64,000 nucleotides of DNA from the NCBI GenBank assembly GCA_030248215.1, contig JASANG010001012.1:19609-83608 (forward strand), given 5' to 3'. A program made the translations under genes and the position numbers. Source of the DNA: Enoplolaimus lenunculus (taxonomy: Eukaryota > Nematoda > Enoplea > Enoplida > Thoracostomopsidae). This document shows, piece after piece, positions 41,428-53,400 of the stretch. A model generated the notes under the pieces. It was not told where the DNA came from. It was given only the letters and a program-made list of their open reading frames with translations, and made no database searches. Position 1 is the stretch's first letter. The number at the start of each line of letters is the position of its first letter.

Positions 41428-44400
41428 GTTAGTAAATGCTAATGTCTGTTTCGTATCTTATTCTTCAAGTATCACAATATTAATACTTCTCGTTTATAAT
41501 TATATTAATGCTTAACCTTACTTTATGGCAGTCCCAAAGAAAAACGTTCTGCTCCTGATCCTTACATGGGCCACAGTTTGTAAGAGAAGAGAAAAGTAGA
41601 CTCTTTTACAGGCTGAAAAGAATTAATTAACCTCTGCTCATAAAGATGATTAAAGTATTCTCGGAAGATATCATTGGGGGGTTAACCGCGTACCTCCCGT
41701 CAGTGTCGACTTAATCTTACTTTTGGCTATAAGCTTAAATTTATGTTGATTGAACAAGATTGGTCATTAACACGATATTGTGAACGCAAAGCAATGCGTG
41801 TTTTCGCTAAAACAATAGGGAAATGGTGTTCCTCGTAGACCAATTTATACCACATTAAATCTACCTATAAAGGTTATAAAATTTTCTAAATTACGTAATG
41901 ATTCTATTTTAAGCCGAGATTATATTTCAAATTAGCTTTTTGACAGATGCCTTGGGGAACGGGAAACTGCTCGTGACTAGGAAAAGTTGTTTTGAAATGG
42001 GCAATGTGAGACATGCTTGTCCGTTATGTGCACATGCAATATAGTGCAGTGCGCTGTATGTATGCTAGCTGGCAGCATACGGTCGACAAATATAGTCGAC
42101 GAAAAATGCAGTTGGACAGGCGGGCTACGTGGCGCAGTGGTAGAGTGTTCGCTTAAGGATCCATAGGCTGAGCGTTCGATCCCCGCTCTAGCCCGCTTTT
42201 CCAGCTGCTTAGTTAAAAGGTCTGATGTCCCGGCTCCTACCTAGACTGACAGGCAAAACACTGTTACGCGGGGTTTATGATATAAAACTGGGGCAGCAAG
42301 AAACACGTTTTATTTCTATTTACAGAGCAGCTTTGAATTTCTTGCAACTGCAAATTATTCACTGGAATTCATGCTGTTAAATTTAACTCGAACCTGTGAA
42401 TGCAGTTGCAAGTCGATTGAATTTCTTCCACTTGCGGTTTGTTTGGTCAATCGGAATGTTTCCTTGAAAATACTTTACAGCTGCAAGTATTTTGTTCAAG
42501 TTGAACTTAAGTGTCTGCATACCTGGTGTAAAATAACCAAATTGTGCTGTTACTAGAATTTAATTTTTTGCGTTTAGTAATATATTTAGCAAAAATTTCC
42601 TTGGAAAATACAAACATAGAAGCTAATTCAGCGTTTGAATTCATTTACTACTTTGTTTTCTTTTATTAATGCGCGCAAATTACATCCATCGTCAACTTGA
42701 GTGCAGTGTTTTGTAAGCCAACATCATTTGATATTCAAAGTTTGTTCGCACACCCGCTGTTTGGTTCACAAGAAATCAGGTTGACATCAAATCAACATAG
42801 ACCAAACGTGTTTCGGGCTGCTCCAGTTATAACGTGAACCTCACATTAGGCTCTTGCAGACTTGTGAAATATCTATCGAAATTGCTATATTCAACATGAA
42901 TATTTTAATAAATAACAAATATTAAAAGAATATAAATAATTAATCCAATAAATAAATAAATAAATAAATAAAAACAAATGAAAATATAAATATGCATACG
43001 AATCTTGTTTTTACGTTTTCAAAAAACAAACTCAAGGTTGAAGATAGTTAATAACGGAACCGTATGGACTTTTATAAAAATAACTAAACAAACAAATAAA
43101 AATAAATATACACATAAACAAATAAACAAAAAATCAATGAAAACTAATAAAAATATGTTCAGAAATACAAAATAAAACAATAATATAACTTACGATTTTT
43201 GTTTCAGATTTTCGCCGAATTAACCATCGAGTATGGACTCAAAGTTGAAGACAGCCACATAACAGAACCGGAAGAGCTTCCGTGTCGCAATGGGCATTCG
43301 TGCAGTTTTAAACAATGCTTGAAAACCGGATACGATCATGCACCGGATGCTGTTGTAAGATTGTCGTTCAGTTGTCGTTCTATTGCCAGTTAGTAACAGA
43401 TTCTGAAACAAGTAAACTATATAACCTGAAGGTGCAGATATAAATTGAGATAAATCCTGCAGAATATGAATAAACGATTGAAAACAGCTAAAAGATCTTC
43501 TAAGCAACCAACGAAAGAAATATTCGTTGTGGGGTTTTCGTCCCCATTGATTCATACATCAGGCCATTGTAAAGATCAAGAATGGAACGTTTTTATGCGG
43601 GACTGCAATAGAGCAAAACTTAAGCGTCAAACTATATTTGGCTTAGTCTCAGGCTTAGGAATATGTTTGTACTACTCTTATGACCCTATTCTATACATTG
43701 AACTCCAAAATCTGTGCTGAGACGGAGTAAGGGTGGCACTACTTACCCTTCGTCGCCAAAAACCATTTCTAACAAAAAATTATTTATCAAATAACAAAAA
43801 AGTAAATCGCAAACCGAAACTTGACAAAATGGAGAAATTGTGGCCAGTTTTGTTTATTTTTAATATTTATTTTGTAAGCTGAAGATTAAACGTAATTTTC
43901 ACATATTTAATTTAAAGTAATTCGTTATATCAAGTGTGGATCATGCATACTTCAACAAGGATATGCAACTGTGAACATTCTTTGTAGAAACGAATGTATC
44001 GGACACGCGTTGCGTTTTTGCCCTGCCCCCTTTTATTCAGAAGGGGTTCAACCGGTGCGAATCATGACACTCAATTTATGCGGTATCAAACATGCTCTCC
44101 ATATAGTTTAATTTAGGGAATTCATGTGATAGCGACGCCCCTCTTCTGAACAAGAGGGTCCATCAAAAACGCAACGCCCGGTAGCGCATTTTGTACCATG
44201 CAGAGCGGAGCCCCAAGAGTTGCACAATATTGTATTCTTGTATTGTGCACTATTGGTTATATTAATTTTTGGTTAAGTTTCTTCTCTGGAACTGCAATCT
44301 AGTAAGCTTAAGCTTTGGACAATTTTTTACTTAGGCTTCTACTTAGGTTTAGGCGTAAGCTAATCCTTACACTCAGGATTAGGTGGTAAATTTATCCGAA

Positions 44401-47400
44401 ATATGCCACAGGTTGGGTGCTAAAATAAGTTGTAAACTTTTAAATTTTGAAATTTACAGCTAACAAAATATGTCGAATACGATTTGAAAGAATGGAATAA
44501 CGACAGTATAAATTCAGCTGGTATGTGTCGAAATCTCACTTAAGCTTAGACGGATTAACTGGGATTTTGGTAGTTCGGCCTTGATCAGCGAACCCTGAAC
44601 AACTGGTTTTTCACTCGCTTAACCGAATATCGCAAATCTGTCAAATGACTTAAACGAACCTCTTGCTTTCTTACTTGCAACTCAGAAATAAGTCATTTAA
44701 CACTACTAATTACTTCTTGTACAACTGATCTAAAGTTGCAGTATCTTTTCGGCTTAGACTTAGGCTTAGGCTTTGGATTAGAAACCTTTTATTAATGTAC
44801 GTAGGGACACAATCGACTGTTATATCTTACTTAAATTCCTTCTGTTCGTAAATCATTTCAAAGGAAGGTCATTATTTCGCCAAGCCAAAATGTCAACTAA
44901 ACTGGTATACCCCAAATACGTATTTTGGCCATGTTTCCAGAACACTTGGTTTACAATAATTTCATAGCACATAGATGAGTTTGTTCTATAATTAGAAAAT
45001 TTGCATACAGATTTTTAAGCATTCACTATAGCAAAACCGAACTAAAATGAAAAATTCACCAAAATGATTTGGAAAAATTAGAGAATCTATAATTTTATAC
45101 TGGGATAACCCGGCAATGTGGAATAATGAAAAACGTTGCGAGCGAAACACAAGCGCGAAGACAAACACAATTTTAGCACTAAAATCATTAAAAGTTTGAA
45201 TTTTCAGTTGATTCAGAACAAGAAGAACAGCCGCTTCCACCGTATTTAGCGCTGAAAGAAACAACTCAAAGACGTACGTAAATGTTTATTATTTTTATTT
45301 ATGAAAAAGTTAAAAAATGAATAAATTAATTAATTATCAGTCCGAAATCTTTCGGAAACTTGAATTTGCGACAAACAGTGTTCATTTTAAATGTTTTTCG
45401 CGTTTCAAATAACATCTTTTAAAACTTTTTTTTGCAACTGCAGATTATTGTTTAGTAATCGCATGATCTGCAAAGCGCAATTAAAACGTTGTTTAGCGTT
45501 CGCCAAAAAGGAACGCTTTTATATTTTTGGCACAAATCCTTTTAAAAAGAAATGGCCCATGTAAAGATCAGGGGCAGAACGATTTTCAGTGGGACTGCAA
45601 TAAAACAAGCTTAAGCCTTAGACTATTTTTTGCTTAATCTAGGCTTACGCATCAGATCATTCTAACGGTTATGCTCACTTTAAAGCTAAGGGTTGTGAAT
45701 ATGTTTCTACTACTGCACTGTAAACTTCAGTGAGTTAATTTTAACTCAGAATGAGTTGCATCACGCAGTCTGAGTTAAGACTGTCAGAACTCAGAAATTT
45801 GGAGTTGATTCAATTCACTCTGAGTTAATTAATCAACTCACCCAGACTCAACTCAACTCAGAGTGATAATCAACTCAACTCAGAGAGAGTTAAAGTTTAC
45901 TGTTATTAACTCAGAAATACCCAACTCGCTACTTGAATTGATTGATCAACTCATTGGAATTTACAGCGTGCTAAGGCCTTGTTCTTTATATTAGCTAAAA
46001 ATAATGACATCAATACTCAATAGAGCATGGCTGTTCCATAGGCTGTTTGGCCTGGCTGCTGCCATTGTTGTTTATGAAATGTAGATTTTGTTAGTAAAAA
46101 CCTTTATTTGTGTTTTGTATTCTTAATACTCAGAAAACTTCTTTTTAAAGTTTGCCCGGAAAACTGCGGAATTTTCCGCTCTGGGTCTAAACCGCTGTAT
46201 TGTTATTGGTTTTCATGACGCGGTGAGAACGTCTACTTTGTGGCCGCAAGAGGGTGGCCACAAAGTGGGGCGATTCTGAGGCGTCTGATTTAGCGGTTTT
46301 GAAATTTTTAAAGTTTCAGTTACAATTAAGTGTCCATAGTCGGGTGTGTTTTCAAGCTGGCAGTTATCCATGTCAGCATGGTTAATAATATCCCAAGTGA
46401 ACGCGGGGTCTTAGGCGTTCTCACTCTCCCGTTATGTGCTTAACTACTATCTCCATATATCTTGTTCGTTGTTATTGTTGTTTTGTCTGTGCATGTTTTT
46501 GCTTCTTCTGAAATTACGGCTTATGCAAATTGATAGCCGGTTTTTACAAGTTTTGTAAAATTCCGAAGTTTGGCGGAAGCTTATGCAAATAAGCTTCAGT
46601 TTATGCAAATTTCTGTTAGCCAATATTTTTGGTATAAAAGCAGGTGCTGTCTTAGCGCTTCAGGCATTCAGTATGTTTTCGTCTTCACATTGCCATTATG
46701 GCACTCAAACTTTTGCTAATGCCTACTAAGCGTTATTTTATTGTTGTTAATTTGTGTTTTACCGTTTTCACTTGGTGGTGTGGCCGGGTTCAAGCACAGA
46801 AGTCGGCTACGAAAAATTTTGTTTTGCGTTACATGTTTCTCGAGTACCGGTGGCCAAAGGCGTCAGCGGTATCGGGAAATATGATGAGAATTTAACGGGC
46901 TTAATATGTATTGGTACTTACAAAATTCTTTAGTAATATAACTCAAAGGTTCAGTTCAAAAAGGTGTACTCTATTAAACTTTCCGGGAAGCTTCCGAAAC
47001 TTTGTTGCAGTTTAACTACTGAGATAGCTGTTTTACCCTTGTTTGTTACTTTTCTGTTGCTTTTGACGCGTCGATCCCCGCTGGATGGGACTGTTTTTGT
47101 AAACTCTGACTCGGACTGGCTCGATTCGCGACCGAGCGAGTCCGAGTTAGAACTTGTTGTTATTGTCCGGACTGGGGGAAGGGTGTTTTTCTTTTTCTTT
47201 TTCGGTTTATTTTTGGATCCAGGGAGTTTCGAATGTTCTGTGTAAGTAAAATTTCTACAGCCTTAATAATAGGCGGTGCGGGTCCCGTTTTTTCTTTTGA
47301 CCAGATCCTTTTACAAAGAATTTTTTCCCCGCGCTCCGAATTTTGCCTGCCCGCCGGATGGTTGAGGAAATTGCCCGCCACGGTGGACAGAAGTTTTAAC

Positions 47401-50400
47401 CCGGGGCAGGAATAAGCGAGGATATGAGTCTCCTAGTCCCGAATTTTGTTTTATTGCAATCCAGCCGTGTATTTTGCTGGTCGAATTTTAGTAGGTTAAA
47501 AATTTACTGATTTCTTATCACCAGAAATGGGTCCGGTGATGGCGGACAAGGATTGTGAAGGCAAGTGCATTCCAGACCTGGGCGCGGAAATCCTATCCCG
47601 AATACGGCTAAGCAAGCGCAGCTGAGCTGACTTTGCAAGTTACTATAACACTACCATAAGTCTGGGATCGCCAAGGATAGGTGGCTTAGGCTCAGGTGCC
47701 GGGTCCCAACCTTATAAAAGCAATCAGTTATTTTCGTTAAAGCTCTATTCACACGTGCAAGTTTTTGAAGTCCACGGAAGTATTTTTAAAATGAACTTTT
47801 GCAGATTGTTTCTCATCACGTTTCGACTGTTTCCACGCTGAATATTCCGAGTGTCGCATCGACAATTATCGTGGGACACGCAATCGGACTCATCAAGGGG
47901 TCGCATGTCAGCGCTGGGAGAGTGACGCTCCTCATTCGCACAGACGATTCCACAAGTTGCCTGGCAACTTGTGTCGCAACCCAGATAATTCGCGAGGGGG
48001 ACCATGGTGCTATACTAGCGACCCTCGGAAACGATGGGATTATTGTTTCCAGAAATGTTATGGTATTTTAGACAACATTTTTTCAATTATTAAATTTTTA
48101 CACAGAAAATATTTTTAGCCTCGCTTGAAGGTGTTCGAAATCACTGCATGCCCCTGTTAAATAAGTTTACCTCTCATCAGAATATTGAACTGGCTACAGG
48201 TCTTGCAGCAAACCTAAGGCTTGGCGCACAAAACATAATTGTAAACATTTATTTTATAGAATGCTTCAACACGTATCTAAATTGTTTCAAAGATTCGCCA
48301 GTTTGTGCGTTACAACGAGTGTTTGCAGTACCCAAAACAACAACATTCACTGGAAAAATTTGCCAACGATGGTCAATCAACAGTCCTCATTGGGTCAATA
48401 AAAAATACCGTCACCTGCCAGGGAATTACTGTATGAATCCTGATAATTATCATTTGGGTCCTTGGTGTTATACAATGGATTCTGACGTGCCCTTTGAACA
48501 CTGCGTACAAAAATGTGACAGTAGGTTTTGTTAATTTTTTAGCAGAATCTGTTGTAAAATTAATTAATAGCTGCAGTTTCGCTACAATGTACTCAGAATT
48601 GATTTAATTCCGGGTGAGTTGTTTAATTAATTAAGAATTGGTTGAATCAATTCAGAACTTTGAGTTCCGAAAGATCTAATTTAGGAGTTAAGTTTTTCAG
48701 GCCTCAAAATTTTGAGTTGATTAAACTCATTCTGAGTAATTAACAAACTCGAACACTAATCTAATCAACTCAGTGTAGGTTAGTACGTACCGTTACTAAC
48801 ATAGAAATAACCAAAAATAACAATTCTCAGTTAATAACAGTTGACATTAATTCACTCTGAGTTGAATTGATTTTCACTGTGAGCTCAGTTTATTCCATGT
48901 AAGTTGAATAAGTCAGGGTGAGTTTTACTGACTCAGAAATCTGAGTTCTGAAAATCCTTACTCAGACTGAACGATTCAACTCATTCTGAGTTAAAATCGA
49001 CTCACTCGTATTTACAGTGTATCATCCCAAACTATCGATACAACTTTGAATTAACTTACAAAATTAGACTACTAGTTGAATCTATGTGTACAAATTGTTT
49101 TCCAAAATAATTTATTTTCATGTATTGTCAAAGACATTGTTTACTACTACGCTGGAACGGAGCCCAAAATACGTATTCGAGGCGTTTCAGTTTTAATGAT
49201 CGTAATATATAGGAATTTTCAGTCTCTGTGTTTACTTTTTTCGGATGCCACGACCGTGCAAACAACTGTTGGCGGAGCGACGACGCTTTCTGTACGTCTT
49301 CGTCTCACGTTGTCGACAAAGATACCGGAATGACTACTACCGTATCCGGCACGCCTTGCCTTGAATGGTCAAAAACCGGAACCAGATACGCAAACTATTA
49401 TACGACCGGAAACAGCTGTCATATTGGCAATTATACACGTGGAGAACGACCGTGGTGCTATACTTCAAAACAACTGTCTGAATATCGACAAGCAGATTGG
49501 GGATTTTGTATTTTACGATGTCGTAGGTTTAAGTTTTTTCTTTTACAAGTTATTGTCTCACTCGACACCTACAGCCCAACGTGTACGTTTTCACTGTAAA
49601 TTTCAATGAGTAGATTAATCAACTCAGACGAAAAGTTAGTTATTTCTGAGCTAATAACAGCAAACTTTAACGCAATCTGAGTTGTGTTGATTCCGCGAAA
49701 GTTGATGAATTAAATCAGAATGAGTTGTATCAACTCAGAATTAGGAATTCTTATAGCCCTAACTCAGACTCAGCGATTCAACTCATTCTGAGTTAAAATC
49801 AACTCACTGGAATTTAATGTGTTGTTGAGATTTTGTACTGGGCATACTCGTAGCTTAATGATTACATGCCGTGAAGTGTGTAATAATCCTGCTTTACAGT
49901 CTGCTAGCTTGTTTGCATTTTATACTCTATGTGATACTGGGTTCACGTTATAACTGGGACAGCTTGGGACACGTTTTGTCCCTATTAAACTATTGGGGTA
50001 ACATTTCGTCTGGTTGTAGACCCCATATCGTATTCAAAAATTCGTATTTGTCTGCTATTATCATGTGTAGGTCACCTTTTGTTCGTCAATATCGTATGAT
50101 ATTTGAGCTATTGTCTGCGAATACCATATGATATCTTTTCAAATATGTGAAATTCAAATTTTTGAATTGTTTAGCTATGGTTGTAAAGGATTTTGTGTCG
50201 GAAACGTTTTCCATGCGTGTAGTTGGTGTTTAAAGCACATTTGTGCCTCTGCCGTTCGACTTCCCATTCATTTATCAGCTCCCACAGATTACACTGTCCC
50301 GCTGAATATCATATGATGTTCGTTGAAATTTTGGAATATCATATGGTATTCGCATAAATGTCTCACAGTATCACGTGACATACCGTCCCTTGTACACATT

Positions 50401-53400
50401 CATCATTTGAGAGCGGTGGTTTGTAAGCTAATATCATCTGACATTCGAGTTTTGTCTGTTGACCAATATAAGAGACCGAATTTTAACGTTGACGTCGAAT
50501 CAACATGGGACAAACGTGTGAAGTGTTATAAATTTTCGAATGAGAAAAATTTTCAACGCCGAAAATACCAGAATATTCCACTGAAAAAATACCGGATTTG
50601 TTTTCGGAAACGGATAGTGAAAAATACCGCATTTAATTAGCGGTACCGGAATTCCGGTTGTACTGTTTAAAAATTTATGATTTGTACATAAGAATACATT
50701 CAGGTAAAATTTTCACCAAAAATTAAATCTACCTAACTTTTTGCTACTTTATTAGTGGGGGCAAACATTGTACTGCATATATCATGTGATATTTGGTAGA
50801 ATTTTGGCATATCATATGATATTCGAATAAATATCCAGTGATGTCATGTGACATATGGCTGTTTGTATGCGAAAATGACTTGTAAGCCAATGTGAACATA
50901 TAATTGTGTTTTAGCTGTAGGAGTATCAATTTACGGCAACATCGTTGAAATGCAGCCTTTTTCGATATTTATTGGATCTAATGTTTTATGTAAGCGCATT
51001 AGAATTCGAACTGATTTGAATTCTTATTAGCAGTGGCGTATCCAGAAATTTTTGAAAGGGTGGGGCGCATGAGATGTAATAGTGACCAAAATCAATTTCA
51101 ATGTTTAATCACAACAGGGGGTCCTCGACCTATAAGATTTTCGCTTGGATCCGCCAATACTTCAACAAGAGTGTGTAACAGTAAACATTCTGTGTACTTA
51201 AGAATGTACCCAGCGTACGTTGCGTTTATAGCCTTCTCTTCAGCTATTTAGGAGCGATAGAGCTGAACTGTTCCCTCGATTTTAGATGTTGAAATATTTA
51301 ACATGGTAAAGTTGTGTCATTTATACTTCCCACACTGTTAATTCCAATGAGTTAATTAATCAACTCAAACGGAAAGTTCGATGTTTCTGAGCTAATAACA
51401 GTAAACATTAGCTCACTCTGACTTGAGTTGATTCTCATAGTAAGTTGAGTTCACTCCGTGTAAGTTGATTAATTAAATAGGAATGAGTTGAATCAACTCA
51501 AAATTGTGAGTTCTGATAGTCCTAACTCAGACTGAGTGAGTTGTACTCATTCTGAGTTAAAATCAACTCACCGGAATTTACAGTGCATGCGTATTCTACG
51601 TTTTAAGCGTTAACATCCACTCTAAATAAAGAGGAGGGTCGACCAAAAACGCAACGCCCGGAGGTACATTTAGTTCCACTGAATATTTTCTCAGTTGCAC
51701 ACTCTTGTTCGAGAGTCATTATCGACTCTTGCAATAATTAATAAATTTATTTTGCAAAGCTATGGTTTTACCGCTAATGTAATAAAAAGTCTACAATTCT
51801 GTTTCAGCTGTAAGAGTATCAGTTTTTCGCGTCGTCAATGAAATAAAACGTGGGTCGTTGTTCATTGGACCAGGTTTTTTATGTAAGCATCATGTGACCT
51901 ACAATAGTGAAAAAACAATCTAAAACCAATTTCAAATATTAATCTTAATACAAAACCCTTACTGTATTGACCCGAATAAGAGGGGGATACTGATATTTAT
52001 TTGGACTCTCCAGAACGTAGCCCCCTTGTTATTCGGTGACGGACTGTTATTTATTTTTAACCCACGCTCCGCCGCCCTTCGTTACTGATATATATCCGGT
52101 ACTGCAACTATCCGTTGAATTAAACGTATATTTGTCTCGTTTCAATAGTTTGAGCGATAATAAAAAGTTATAATTAAGAATGTAGTTTCAAAATTTAAGT
52201 AGGTTTTAAAGTTTCGAACTCAAATTATTTGGTCCTGGAGTCATTTATGACCTACAATTAGGGTTAATTGACATTTATGGACTCTAGTTAGGGTTTAGGG
52301 ACTCTATGCGCTTACGGATTCTTGTTAGGAATACGGAGTCCTATTGATTCGGACCCAAAATGGGACCCCCCGCTTATTACCCCCCGAATCTTATTCGGGT
52401 CAATACAGTATTTTGAACCCAGTTGGCGGGTCAGGGCCTTGGCGATATTCTGTTGGATCCGCCAGAGGTTTTGGGTTTGGTTCTGGACCAGTGATTTGCG
52501 CTGGGGATGAATTAGTTGCCGACTGAGATAAGCTCATTGTACTCTTTTTGGAATGCTGTTAGTTTTCAATTCAGCCTAATCACACACATTCCAGGGATTT
52601 TATACACATTTTAACTTCGTTACCCTAGGAATCTACTGGTAAGACTTGAGTGTGCTTCTACGAATGTAGCTAACATCATACTTTGAGTGGGCCATGTTAC
52701 TTTAAGGGGCGTCCAGGTTGTTGGTGGGTCTATCATAGAGTAGGTATAGATTCTAGATATCATTTTTTGCTTAGGTTTAGGTTTAGGCTTAGAAACACAT
52801 TTTTGCAACGCTGAGGCTTAGACTTAGCCTTAGGAATACACTTAATCTACTGTTACGCCCTAATAGTAACATTGGCCCTTAGAGCAATGAATCAAATTTT
52901 GTACTGAACCTATTAATAAGTTTCAGGAAGCATTCACGGCACCTGGGTCATTTAGACAAGTGAACTACTTGGCAATTTTAGTTGCCATCCATTTTGGAAC
53001 TTTTAAGAAACAAACTCCTTTTAATATAGATAGAAAATGAGGAGACCTCGGACTCTTATTACCTACCAACACTTATTCTGATCCCTACAGTACAATTTTT
53101 TGCTCTGCGAAGATATTTTGAGCATTTACAAATATCGCAATTTTTAAAGAAATTAGCCGAAAATGTTCATTTTATACCAGTTTTTTGTTCAAATTGTAGT
53201 GCATTTCCGTATTTAAATTTTACAACAAATTAGCTAAAAACACATTGTCACCAGCTGATATACAAATTGCATTGCAATATTTTCTAACCCAACTGGAAGT
53301 AGGAATATGAATGCTTGTTCTACATTCCTGTAGCTGCCACACCTGGCTTCTCCACAGCTTGAAAATTTCCGCCGGGGGGCGTTTTCTTGGCCCCCCAGGA

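Noticed and set aside
42121-42195. Functional tRNA gene
   Set aside because: The acceptor stem is perfect but the anticodon and T stems do not pair, and the block sits inside a 247-bp insertion with a target duplication.
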